A stretch of DNA of 64,000 nt from Bufo bufo (lineage: Eukaryota > Chordata > Amphibia > Anura > Bufonidae): NCBI RefSeq assembly GCF_905171765.1, contig NC_053392.1, forward strand, positions 31,736,192 through 31,800,191, in the 5' to 3' direction. The translations under genes and the position numbers were made by a program. Shown here piece after piece: positions 1 to 10,446 of the stretch. The notes under the pieces were generated by a model that had not been told where the DNA came from, ran no database searches, and was given only the letters and a program-made list of their open reading frames with translations. Numbering within the stretch: the first letter of the stretch is position 1; every line of letters begins with the position of its first letter.

Positions 1-790
1 ACGAGACTACCTTTTTCTCCAAAAGGAAGGACGAACAGGAGTCTCCTTCGGGCCTAATACAAACAATAGGGAAAAGCAACACACCGAACCCAAACAAAAT
101 ACAAAAAGGGAAAGGAAAAACTTTGCTTCAAAGGGGCTATGGAAGCACCAGGAACTTTGCCAAGATCCACACACCAGCAATCCACAACTGAAACTGAAGC
201 TTTATTCTACACAGCACTGTGGGAGAAACAACTATAAATAAGGAAGGTTAAATGACCACATTAGCAACACCTGAGGCAAGGGGTGTGGCCATTACCAGAA
301 ACAACACAGACGCATATTGATCCACAAGGAAAACCTGTCAGATCAAACCACGTGTTGCCAGTCTCCCCAATCTCCTGCCATCTGTCGCGGGAACCTCCAT
401 GACAAGGACATTACTGTAACTGTCTCTAACGTGACAGGTGTCATAAGATCTAAGAGATTGGCTGCATGTGATATTATCTAACAACCTCTTTGGTTGCTTT
501 TTTTTTAGTGTTGTTGCTGGTAATGACCACACCTCTTGTCTCAGGTGTATCTATGTGGTCATTACTACTCCTCTATTTAGTCTGGTTTCACCCATCATGC
601 TATGCGGTTGATAGCTTCAGTTTGGTATTGGAAGTGCTGGTGTGTTGTCCCCTTCTGAGTTCCTGCTCCTCCAATTTCTTCAGAAGTTAAGTGTTACTTC
701 CCTTTCATATTTTGTTGTTTCCCTACTGTCTTTGTTACTAGGCCTCAGGGAGATGCTGGTTCTTTCGTATTGGAAGGAACAGGTCGTCTC
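1..790. repeat. Inverted pair of LTR-like sequences
   Basis: Bases 1-300 read on the minus strand match bases 505-790 read on the plus strand over nearly their whole length. Shared blocks include ggtaatgRccacacc, cctcaggtgt, atgtggtcatt, tagcttcagttt and ttgctggtgtgt. The minus copy has an AATAAA-type signal (gaataaagc, about 198-206). About 200 bases of unrelated sequence lie between the arms. The pair looks like two retroelement termini (LTR or DIRS type) in opposite orientation. The family is not recognised and no coding domain is present. Confidence 0.45.
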
Positions 791-1020
791 TAGCCTAGCT
801 ACTACTCTAGGGTGATTCAGGGTTTCCAGGCTCTTGGGTTCCAGTGTATGACCATTCCTACCCACAAGGTCTGTTTATACGGATAGGTCAGGGCTAGGAT
901 TAGGGTTTCCATAGGTGATGTCCGTTTCTCTTTTCCCTAGCTTTGAGGCCTATTTCCTTTTCCCTTCCCTCCTGTGGTCGGTGTGGTGTTCCCTCCCTCA
1001 ACACTGCGTGACACTTACAT

Positions 1021-1880
1021 GGCTAGCAGCGATGTGGACCGAGTATGACGTGTCTGGATCAGTGCCGGCCACAAAGCTTGTTTTCTCTGTGTCCGTTGAA
1101 CCTCACATGGACATTTCTTATGCCATCCAAGCAGAGGACTTCAAGACTTTATGGAATGATATTCATAAATCAAAGGACGAGGTCACATTGGCGGAAGTGG
1201 ACAATTTATTCCAATGTCTTTACTCGCATTTCTTCAGACACTTTAGAACCCACTTATCAGCAACCCAGCTCGTCAAGGTGACGCCATCTGTGGCATCAGC
1301 GCATTGTGAAGGAAAAGTTCCTCAGTAAGGACTACCTAATCCAAGTGCTGGGATTCATCATGGAGCTGGCCATCAATAACATCCAGTATTGAACACATGG
1401 ACGACTCTCATCTCGGACCTTGTCCACAATGTTCGAGACCCCCCGGACATTTTACATGTCTTAGACATGATCCTTGCAGTGCTTACTACATGTTATGCAC
1501 CTTCATACCATTCTGTAACAGTGGCTGTGAGACCTTCACATACTAAGAGTCATTTATGACGTTTTTTGGGTGTTGCCTGTACCGACCAGTTGCCTTCCAG
1601 CTGTGATTGTGTAGCCTGCTCTGTAGGAATGAGCTGGAGTCTGCTTGTTTGCTGGACTGTCCTCCAGTTATCAGCCATAGCCCCATACATTTCATGATCA
1701 ATATGCATTACCATCGTGGTCACCCCGACACTGGTCGTCAATCCATTCTTGTTGATGAAGCACTTTTTTTTTTTTCAGTTTGTCTTTTAAATCTTGTGGT
1801 TTTGCCCCTTCTGTGCCTGCTGTGTCCTGTTTGTGAAATAAACGTTTTTTTTCTCCCCCGTTCAAAAAAAAATAAAAAAA
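1021..1880 (+). pseudogene. Possible processed pseudogene (retrocopy), gene not identified
   Basis: An ATG-initiated stretch (1021) is followed by frame-broken but protein-like sequence: residues such as ISYAIQAEDFKTLW and EVDNLFQCLYSHFF read in the frame of 915-1328, and further protein-like stretches follow in other frames to about 1540. A polyadenylation signal (aaataaac, about 1836) precedes an A-rich tract (1864-1880). Together these suggest a reverse-transcribed, decayed mRNA. I do not recognise the parent gene, no target duplication was found, and it could instead be part of an unknown retroelement. Confidence 0.3.
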
Positions 1881-2474
1881 TAGGCTTGTGATTTGGTAGC
1901 CAAAAGCAGTAGAGTGTACAAAACACATAAGACATGCAAATATTCCATTCACGTGTCAGCTCTGTTTTGGATCCACTCCTGTTTTTTTTACATTAGTAAT
2001 ACTGATGGATTACTGACCAAATGCTGACCGAGTGAAGGTGAATGCTCAACAGACAGAATCCGTTATTTGTGGGTAATTGTTCTGAGGGATCAGAGGAAGG
2101 GCAAATTAATCAGTGACATCAACACAAACTTACTGCTGACACCCTCTCCACTCTGTCGGGGGCTCTACTTGTATAAGTGTTTAATAGAGCAGCTTCTGTT
2201 GACATCTATGTGGAATCAGCTGACGACGGTGTAACAGGAGTGCGCTTCTTCTTGGCGCTAACATCGACCTGTAAGGCTGAGTTGATACTTCAGTTATTTG
2301 GTCAATTTTGGCCCCTTGACTGCCCAAATAAGTGAAGTGTGCAGTGATTCTAAGAGCTACGCCTGTCATCTGTATGTCATACGAACTCACAGTATTATTT
2401 CACTACCACAGCAGACTCCCTATGCGTGTTACTGAAAGTCAGTGTTCTACACAACTATACAGGCTCTCTGCAGC
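1881..2474. other. No recognised feature
   Basis: No convincing coding region, RNA gene or repeat boundary is visible here. Short open frames look like chance. Confidence 0.4.
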
Positions 2475-2573
2475 CAGGAAAGAGCAGTTTTTTTAACGCG
2501 ATTCGCTGCAAATAAATTCGGTTCTAAGCAAAACCGGTCAAATCTAATTTTTTTAAAATTCGCTCATCTCTAC
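2475..2573 (-). mobile_element. hAT terminus fragment
   Basis: The stretch ends in ttcgctcatctctac, the reverse complement of a TAGAGATGAGCGAAT-type hAT terminus common in amphibians. Only about 100 bp is present; it abuts the PLE pair and has no partner terminus or target duplication. Confidence 0.4.
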
Positions 2574-3594
2574 TTAAAATGCTGATCTCAATTCATATGC
2601 TCTAATTGTTACTAGCGATTGGAAGAAAGTAGAGAGGCATTCCAACCTGAGACACATGCTATAGAGAGAATGACTAAAAAGAAATAGACCAAAGGTGTAG
2701 GCTATTATTGTGCCAGGAAAACAAAAAAGGGATAGCCCCAGGATAGCTCAGAATCATAAGAGCGCCTAGGGGGTCCCAAAAGGATATAGGTCTATATTAT
2801 TAACCATTTATGGTTAGAAGCAAGGCAGGAATTCAACCTATACCCTGTAAGGATACCAACATTGAAAGCTAATACTAAACAATACAGTAGTTGGTTAAGT
2901 ACAGTTACAGAAAACATGGAAAGCCCAGAGGACTCACAGTTTTAAGGTGGTGAATCCACTGGGCCTCCTTGCAGAGAATCCTCTTTTCCCAATCACGGCG
3001 GGATTTACACACCACCTCTATCACCTGGAACTTCAACACTCTATAGTCCCCATGATGATACTCGAGAACATGTCACGCAATTCGTTTTTCCCTCTGGTTA
3101 TTAATATCACCAATATGATCACCCACCCTCCGTCTTTGCTTACATTTGCTTACATTTTGTCTTACCCACATAATTCAATGGGCATTGCCACGTATATAAA
3201 TAGACAACTGCATGGATTATGCAATTCGCTAAATACCTAATGGAGTAACTTTTACCTGTGAAAACACTGGAAAAGCTGGTAGATTTGAGAATAATGGGAC
3301 AGCATATGCAGTCATTTCCACATTTAAAAGTACCGCATGGTCTGCGGTTAAGCCATATACCTTTGTTTTGAGGTCGTTGTTAATGGCTACGTACCAATCT
3401 GTCCTTAATAGATCTTCCTCTCCTGTATGTGATAAATGTTTAGGGGGGATACAATCCCTTGAATCGGGGTCCCATAAAAGTATACACCAAAACCTTCTCA
3501 GGATACCCAGGATTTTTTGGTTTTGAACATCATAGGTGCCAATAATCCTCATTGTATTATTCCCGTGATCTAGACATGTATTGGAGGTGAATAA
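2574..3594 (-). pseudogene. PLE fragment, minus copy of inverted pair 1
   Basis: The minus strand carries the 3' third of a Penelope-like element. The loop region (3552-3229) reads as the linker before the endonuclease, with a FW-IL--D---RD-I-PK pattern resembling the FLKEDRLIGSLIP region of the better copy at 27.8-32.5 kb. The arm then gives GIY-YIG endonuclease remnants (RRVGDHIGDINN) and a C-terminal block with the conserved EAQWIH motif. Frames are broken by stops. The 3' end is cut at about 2574, next to a hAT fragment. The arm pairs with 3610-4171 on the plus strand. Confidence 0.7.
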
Positions 3595-4171
3595 GGAATG
3601 CCTATCCTGATTAAGAGAATAATTAAAGGCTTACTTGAGGGAAAAAACCAATTGCACGACATGTTCTCGAATATCATCATGGGGACTATAAAGTGTTGAA
3701 ATTCCAGGTGATAGAGGTGGTATGTAAATTCCCCCGTGGGGGTGATTGGGACAAGAGGATTCTCTGCAAGGAGGCCCAATGGATCCACTGCCTTAAAACC
3801 ATGAGTCCTCTGGGCCTTAATGAACAGATCTCCTTTGCATGTTTTCTGTAACTGTACTTAACCAACTACTGTATTGTTTAGTATTAGCTTTAAATTTTAG
3901 TATCCTTACCAGTGTATAGGTTGAATTCCTGCCTTGCTTCTAACCATAAATGGTTAATAATATACACAAATATCTTTTTGGGACCCCCTGGGGCTGTATA
4001 GTCCCTTTCCTCCCCCTTTTTTGTTTTCCTGACACAATAATAGCCTAACTTCGGTCTGTTTCTATTTTGTCATTCTCTCTTATCTATAGCATGCGTCTCA
4101 GGTTGGAGCGTCTCTCTACTTTCTTCCAATCGCTAGTTACAATTAGAGCATGCAAACTGATATCAGCATTA

Positions 4172-5719
4172 CAGGGAGTGCAGAATTATTAGGCAAATGA
4201 GTATTTTGACCACATCATCCTCTTTATGCATGTTGTCTTACTCCAAGCTGTATAGGCTCGAAAGCCTACTACCAATTAAGCATATTAGGTGATGTGCATC
4301 TCTGTAATGAGAAGGGGTGTGGTCTAATGACATCAACACCCTATATCAGGTGTGCATAATTATTAGGCAACTTCCTTTCCTTTGGCAAAATGGGTCAAAA
4401 GAAGGACTTGACAGGCTCAGAAAAGTCAAAAATAGTGAGATATCTTGCAGAGGGATGCAGCACTCTTAAAATTGCAAAGCTTCTGAAGCGTGATCATCGA
4501 ACAATCAAGCGTTTCATTCAAAATAGTCAACAGGGTCGCAAGAAGCGTGTGGAAAAACCAAGGCGCAAAATAACTGCCCATGAACTGAGAAAAGTCAAGC
4601 GTGCAACTGCCAAGATGCCACTTGCCACCAATTTGGCCATATTTCAGAGCTGCAACATCACTGGAGTGCCCAAAAGCACAAGGTGTGCAATACTCAGAGA
4701 CATGGCCAAGGTAAGAAAGGCTGAAAGACGACCACCACTGAACAAGACACACAAGCTGAAACGTCAAGACTGGGCCAAGAAATATCTCAAGACTGATTTT
4801 TCTAAGGTTTTATGGACTGATGAAATGAGAGTGAGTCTTGATGGGCCAGATGGATGGATTGGTAAAGGGCAGAGAGCTCCAGTCCGACTCAGACGCCAGC
4901 AAGGTGGAGGTGGAGTACTGGTTTGGGCTGGTATCATCAAAGATGAGCTTGTGGGGCCTTTTCGGGTTGAGGATGGAGTCAAGCTCAACTCCCAGTCCTA
5001 CTGCCAGTTTCTGGAAGACACCTTCTTCAAGCAGTGGTACAGGAAGAAGTCTGCATCCTTCAAGAAAAACATGATTTTCATGCAGGACAATGCTCCATCA
5101 CACGCGTCCAAGTACTCCACAGCGTGGCTGGCAAGAAAGGGTATAAAAGAAGAAAATCTAATGACATGGCCTCCTTGTTCACCTGATCTGAACCCCATTG
5201 AGAACCTGTGGTCCATCATCAAATGTGAGATTTACAAGGAGGGAAAACAGTACACATCTCTGAACAGTGTCTGGGAGGCTGTGGTTGCTGCTGCACGCAA
5301 TGTTGATGGTGAACAGATCAAAACACTGACAGAATCCATGGATGGCAGGCTTTTGAGTGTCCTTGCAAAGAAAGGTGGCTATATTGGTCACTGATTTGTT
5401 TTTGTTTTGTTTTTGAATGTCAGAAATGTATATTTGTGAATGTTGAGATGTTATATTGGTTTCACTGGTAAAAATAAATAATTGAAATGGGTATATATTT
5501 GTTTTTTGTTAAGTTGCCTAATAATTATGCACAGTAATAGTCACCTGCACACACAGATATCCCCCTAAAATAGCTAAAACTAAAAACAAACTAAAAACTA
5601 CTTCCAAAAATATTCAGCTTTGATATTAATGAGTTTTTTGGGTTCATTGAGAACATGGTTGTTCAATAATAAAATTAATCCTCAAAAATACAACTTGCCT
5701 AATAATTCTGCACTCCCTG
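4172..5719 (+). mobile_element. Tc1/mariner element, DD37E type, complete
   Basis: Inverted termini CAGGGAGTGCAGAATTATTA (4172) and its complement ending CTCCCTG (5719) are flanked by TA on both sides. The length is 1548 bp and one uninterrupted transposase frame lies inside. It is inserted in the 3' region of the plus-strand PLE fragment. The intact frame and well-matched ends suggest a young copy. Confidence 0.92.
4390..5394 (+). CDS. Tc1/mariner transposase, DD37E
   Basis: This is a 334-residue intact frame, a usual length for Tc1-like transposases. It would cut and paste its own element in the nucleus by binding the terminal repeats and cleaving with a DDE/RNase H fold. The N-terminal 110 residues look like paired helix-turn-helix DNA-binding domains (LTGSEKSKIVRYLAEG). 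The catalytic triad is visible: D144 in WTDE, D233 in MQDNAPSH and E271 in [10 protein letters not shown]. There are 37 residues between the second Asp and Glu, giving DD37E rather than the DD34E of ordinary Tc1; that spacing is described for the TRT group of vertebrate elements. The ATG lies about 220 bp inside the left end. No stop or frameshift is present, so it may be functional. Confidence 0.9.
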   Translation: MGQKKDLTGSEKSKIVRYLAEGCSTLKIAKLLKRDHRTIKRFIQNSQQGRKKRVEKPRRKITAHELRKVKRATAKMPLATNLAIFQSCNITGVPKSTRCAILRDMAKVRKAERRPPLNKTHKLKRQDWAKKYLKTDFSKVLWTDEMRVSLDGPDGWIGKGQRAPVRLRRQQGGGGVLVWAGIIKDELVGPFRVEDGVKLNSQSYCQFLEDTFFKQWYRKKSASFKKNMIFMQDNAPSHASKYSTAWLARKGIKEENLMTWPPCSPDLNPIENLWSIIKCEIYKEGKQYTSLNSVWEAVVAAARNVDGEQIKTLTESMDGRLLSVLAKKGGYIGH

Positions 5720-6136
5720 TATAAGCACTCTTCCAGTACGATGGACCTCATTTTGCATTCCACCAGCCTGGCATATCTCTCCTTACCATTGCACTTCATT
5801 TATGGCTGTATGACGCACTTCCGGTGCGACGGACCGCACTGTACGTTCCATTGCTTCTATGCCTCATAGTTAGGCCTGTTTATATATTTTTTTTAATTTG
5901 TGGTTGGCGGATAGGTATATTAGTGAATTTATATGAGGATCATCTACTTCTTTTTTCATTTTGCTGGACCACAACTTATGTTTACCGGGACTGGAAGTGA
6001 GTCATCGGCTGGAAGTTTAACCACGTGCTTCAAACTATGACCATTGAACTATAAATGGGGGCACCTTTTTAATATGCAGGTGCGCCCACATTATCTAGGT
6101 TGCCATTATATTTTGTTCTTTATATTTGTATTTTTA

Positions 6137-6195
6137 TGAGTCCCCTGATGAACCACTTGTATAACATCAACTGGGGAAAAGCGTCAGGACTGGCC
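6137..6195 (+). ncRNA. Degenerate hammerhead ribozyme-like motif of a PLE
   Basis: The order is stem I strand AGTCC, core CTGATGA, a stem II hairpin (CCActtg ... caacTGG, with a C-C mismatch), GAAA, a very short stem III region, GTC and the closing stem I strand GGACT. This is the order of a type I hammerhead with minimal helix III, known from Penelope-like elements. The base pair next to the cleavage site is a C-A mismatch, so activity is doubtful. Confidence 0.5.
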
Positions 6196-6639
6196 TGTTA
6201 ATGCCAAACGTGAAGATTCTTCTATGGCCTTCCAGGGGTCATCCTAGGGTATAGCCACCGATAAGTGGGGTCGCCCCTTTCGGGGCGGGTGCTCCTCTTT
6301 CAGGCAGGGATAGCCGTGGGGCTATTTTAAGGATTTAATCATCTCCCAACTCCACTTGTCGAATTAGCATCCCTTTGGACACAATTGGGTATCAAGTAAC
6401 CGTAAGTCAAAAGCTAGATATTCACCTGTTATCCAGTTTATCTTTATTATACCAAGATCAGTCTTATAGGAAGGTCTCCTTATTAGTTTATTCCTCACTA
6501 TAGCGTTGTCATTCATTCTTTGTGGACACAAGATCATTTGTGTGGTTTATATAATCATCTAATGTTGTGGGCTTTATTTATATATTTTTAAACAATAAAA
6601 TAAAAGTTATATTTTAGAGGAAGATTTTCTTTCAGTGAT

Positions 6640-7170
6640 ATTTTGTATGTACACAGTGACTGCATCGGCAGAATAGTGAGTGCAGCTACGGAGTATAATA
6701 CAGGATGTAACTCAGAATCAGTACAGGATAAGTAATGTATCTACACAGTGATTCCACCAGCAGAATAGTGAGTGCAGCTCTGGAGTATAATACAGGATGT
6801 AACTCAGGATCAGTACAGGATAAGTAATGTATGTACACAGTGACTGCACCGGCAGAATAGTGAGTGCAGCTCCGGAGTATGATACAGGATGTGACTTAGG
6901 ATTAGTACAGGATAAGTAATGTAACGTATGTACACAGTGACTCCATCAGCAGAATAGTGACTGCAGCTCTGGAGTATAATACAGGATCTAATTTAGGATC
7001 AGTAGAGGATAAGTAATGTAATGTATGTACACAGTGACTCCACCAGCAGAATAGTGAGTGCAGCTCTGGAGTATAATACAAGATGTAACTAAGGATCAGT
7101 ACAGGATAAGTATTGTAATGTATGTACACAGTGTCTGCACCAGCAGAATAGTGAGTGCAGCTCTGGATTA
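6640..7170. repeat. Minisatellite, about 95-bp unit, ~6 copies
   Basis: Repeated blocks gtacacagtgactgcaccgg, cagaatagtgagtgcagctc, ggagtataatacaggatgta and gatcagtacaggataagta recur at roughly 90-100 bp. It abuts the deaminase exon on its 5' side, within the inferred upstream intron. Confidence 0.85.
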
Positions 7171-7306
7171 TACTAAATAATTTAACTCGTAAGAAGTATG
7201 AAATAAAAATTACTTTTAACAGTAATTACTGTACTATTTTATTAATTTTACATGAGTATAAAATAGGTTTTAAGTATATAATCGGGTTTGTTTTATTATC
7301 TGACAG

Positions 7307-7868
7307 GGGTTTGCAGGATCAGTATGCCTATTTTGTTAAGTTTACTGATGAAGAATGCAACAAAGATTTACAAACCAAAGATTTTGACGAGACTCTGAAA
7401 GAGGATAAATCTGCCGGCATAAGTAAAAAAGTGGCTGATAAAGAAATCTATAATGGAATTCGAATGGTGGCCGCATCCTACAAAAAGGAGAAGAAATATG
7501 ACATACATGCCGAATCTCGCCTATTAAACCCTGATCCTGAAATGTCTCCCATCAGCAAACTACTGGAGGGGACCCCCGCTGCTGGTTGTGTTGTATTTTT
7601 CTCCCTGAACTCCCCTTGTGTACAGACCTGCACTGATCCCAAGGGGAAGTACAACATTATCGACAAACTTAATAAACACAACCTTCCCACGAGCCGAGCC
7701 TTCGCTTACACCAAAGTGTTCGAGAAGGATAAGAAGAAACCAGAGGACGAGGTTTGGAAAAACTGGGGAGTTCTCGATGGCAAAATGACTTTACTTCGGT
7801 GTAGCGGAAATAACTGCATTAAATGCTTTAATAATGGAGTCAAAAATGAGGCCTGCTATAAGGATTAG
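7307..7868 (+). CDS. Terminal exon of a secreted AID/APOBEC-like deaminase (SNAD-like)
   Basis: The last coding exon, about 187 residues, begins after a good 3' splice site (pyrimidine-rich tract, then tgacag at 7301-7306) and ends at TAG 7866-7868. It carries the zinc-dependent deaminase signature: HAE (His codon 7506, Glu 7512) and PCVQTC (Cys codons 7617 and 7629), with about 33 residues between. The product should bind zinc through His and two Cys and use Glu to deaminate a base, probably cytosine. The Cys-rich C-terminus (CSGNNCIKCFNNGVKNEAC) fits a secreted, disulphide-bonded protein. The layout resembles the secreted novel AID/APOBEC-like deaminases of fish and amphibians; this is from memory of motif style and not a search. 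The open frame runs further upstream to 7155, but that part is AT-rich, low complexity and intronic in look. Signal-peptide exons would lie upstream and were not found. Confidence 0.65.
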
Positions 7869-7875
7869 TCTAGAT

Positions 7876-8191
7876 CAGTGGTGGCGAACCAATGGCACGG
7901 GTGCCAGAGGCGGCACTCAGAACCCTCTCTGTGGGCACCAGCACCCTGGAAAAAGTCTATGGTGTACCAATATGCCTTAGAATTTTCCTGCCATTCATCA
8001 GCGCAGGGAGCACTATGAACAGCGCAGGCAGCGCACTGATTGTAGGCAGCTATTATAGCTAAATGATAAAGTACATAGAAGATATACTATATTGGTATTC
8101 AGGTTAAATTGCCTTTTGGCACTTTGCAATAAATAAGTGGTTTTTGGGTTGCAATTTGGGCACTCGGTCTGTAAACGGTTCGCCATCACTG
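7876..8191 (+). mobile_element. hAT MITE, 316 bp, at deaminase stop codon
   Basis: Ends CAGTGGTGGCGAACC and GGTTCGCCATCACTG are inverted repeats. The 8-bp duplication GTCTAGAT flanks them at 7868-7875 and 8192-8199. The left duplication starts on the last base of the deaminase stop codon, so the element makes up the first 316 bases of that gene's 3' untranslated region. No coding capacity. Confidence 0.93.
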
Positions 8192-8311
8192 GTCTAGATG
8201 ATCAGATTACGTTGCTGCTTTGCTTAGACCTATTACAAATCTTCCCAGTAGCATATTAACTATATGATTTGCTTTTCCTTTTTAATTTAGCATTTTTTGT
8301 ATACCAAATGA

Positions 8312-8317
8312 AATAAA
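8312..8317 (+). promoter_or_regulatory. Candidate polyadenylation signal of the deaminase gene
   Basis: AATAAA, about 445 bases after the stop and 120 bases after the hAT MITE. It is the first canonical signal in non-repeat sequence downstream; a weaker candidate (caataaataa, about 8128) lies inside the MITE. Confidence 0.4.
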
Positions 8318-8479
8318 GACATAAATGAATACCTATAAAATACTAGTAGTTGAGGAGAGACGGCTGGTGGTCACGCTCAAAGTTTATATCTTTATGACAA
8401 CATATAACAAGCGTAATAAATAAACTGCTGAAATTTGAACCTCAAAATCTCAGATTTTTAATTTCCATTTCACTGCACT

Positions 8480-8826
8480 TAGGGGGTTATTTAGTATCCA
8501 GTAATGCACCTATATTAGGCGTATTTCCGGCAGAGATTGCAGCGAAAAGGTTATTTGCGCCATAATATGTGACTTTTCCCAACCAGGTCTAAAAAAAGTG
8601 GCCATGGAGTGGCGGCAGAGGGGTCAGGCCGGCAGGCCTGTCTCATTCATCATTTTTTACGCCTGTTTTAGGCGTACAAAATGGTCTAAATGTAAGACAG
8701 CAAGGAAGCTGTATTACATTTAAAACTGGCAGCGCCTCTTCATAACTCCACCAGATCCACCGGCAGCTATAGGGGTTATTAAGACCAGCGTCTAAAACCG
8801 ACTGGTGTTCATAAATGACCCCCTTA
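8480..8826. mobile_element. MITE with AGGGGGTYATTTA inverted ends
   Basis: The left end agggggttattta and the reverse complement of the right end (aagggggtcattta) match imperfectly, and the inner flanks are also similar. Non-coding. It directly adjoins the TTAA element on the right. Confidence 0.55.
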
Positions 8827-10446
8827 ACCACCTCCCGTCCTCCCGTTGACTATAAACGTCTGGGAGGTGATTCTCTATCTCTGAATGGACGTTCTGGAAT
8901 GTCCATTCAGAGATCGCGGCTGCACGCTAATCGTGCAGCTGCAGAGCGGGTTGCTGCTGTCAGTGACAACAGGGCAACCCAGAGAGAAGGCAGGGACAGT
9001 TCCCAGGTGTCCATGCTTTCTAGATCGCTGTATACAAAGCGCTCACCGAGCTATGCGCTTCCTGTCCCAGCCTGGCGGTCATGTGAGAGTGCAGGAACTG
9101 CTTTGAGGCTGTACAGCGCTGAATTATGCTGTACAGCCTCTCTGGGGGTGTATTTCTCCTGTAATTGGGGCTACTATGTCAGCCCCAGTTACAGGAGAAA
9201 TCAATAGCGAAAAAAAATAAGAAAAGTGAAGTTAAATGTCCCCCAAAGGTCTTGTATGACTTTATGGGGGACGCAAAGTGTAAAAAAAAAAAAAATTCCC
9301 CAAGTAAGGAATAAAAAAAGTAAAAAAATAGAAATAAAATAATAAAATAGACATATTTGGTATTGCCTGTCTGTGACAGTCGGCTCTATAAATATATCAC
9401 ATGATCCACCCAGTTCGATAACCACCATAAAAATAAATAAATTAAAACTGTGTCCAAAAAAGCCATTTTTGTCACCTTACATCACAAAAAGTGCAAGACC
9501 AAGTGATCAAAAAGGTGTATGTCCCACAAAATGGTACCAATAAAACCGTCACCTCATACCTCAAAAAATGAGCCCCTACATAAGAAAATAACACAAAAAT
9601 TATAAAAAAATATAGCTCTCCGAACATGGACACATTAAAACATAAGATTTTTTTTTCAAAAATGCTATTATTGTGTTAAAGTGAAATAAATGAAAAAACA
9701 ATATACATATTAGGTATTGCAGCGTTCGTAACAACCAGCTCTATAAAAATGTCACATGAACTAACCCCTCGGGTGAACACCATAAAAAATAAAAATAAAA
9801 TCTGTGTAAAAAAAAAAAAGAATAATAGTTGTTAGTGATGGCTCACCTAACTATTGCGCATGGAGTGGGTGCCCCAACCGATATAGACACACCCAGTCTA
9901 TAAGATAAAAGGTAAATATAAATTATAGAATGGTTGTGCACACCTCATTTGGAGGAATACAACTAAAGTATTAGTGTGAGTCAAATTGGTATGAATCGGA
10001 TTGCTATAGTGTGATGGTAATAAAATGGTTTTATTTTCATGTAAAAAATATAAGGATAAAAAACAAAGCAATATCTCATATATATTGAGTTATTTTTGAA
10101 GAATGTCAGAGATGTTCAGCAACAGGGACCGTGGTCAAGGAGGTAAACCATGGGTAGTAAGGGTCTCCGCAATGGATATCTCGGACAGTCTTCAAATAGC
10201 CAAATAATGCCCTGATTGTTCAGGATGATAATAATTACAGCTCATCAAATAAACATAAGCTCATCAAATAGATTATAATGTAAACATCAATCGACTCGGG
10301 ATGTAGTTGATCCAGCAAATAGTAGACAAACAAATAGTGAACAATTCATCCACTGAAGCACTATAATAAATCAAAGTAAAAAAGTGAGTCCACTTGTTAA
10401 AAAATCAGTTAAAAAGTCATGCGCAAAAAAGAGGAGGTTGCACCTA

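Larger units (their letters stand above)
3595..6645 (+). pseudogene. PLE fragment, plus copy of inverted pair 1 (split by mariner)
   Basis: On the plus strand 3655-3850 encodes the C-terminal end of a PLE GIY-YIG endonuclease: RGGDWDKRILCKEAQWIH, then SPLGLNE and a stop at about 3848. The 3' untranslated part continues to 4171, is interrupted by a Tc1/mariner insertion (4172-5719), and resumes at 5720 through a hammerhead-like motif and a gggtcgcccctttcgggg block to an A-rich tail near 6600-6645. The similar 3' block at 24890-24920 supports membership of the same superfamily. The copy is 5'-truncated and not functional. Confidence 0.65.

Noticed and set aside
915..1328. A living gene at 915-1328
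   Set aside because: The frame changes around the ATG at 1021 and the protein-like signal moves between frames. Listed only as a possible retrocopy.
7155..7306. 5' extension of the deaminase frame (about 50 residues)
   Set aside because: AT-rich low-complexity translation ending exactly at a good splice acceptor. Read as intron.
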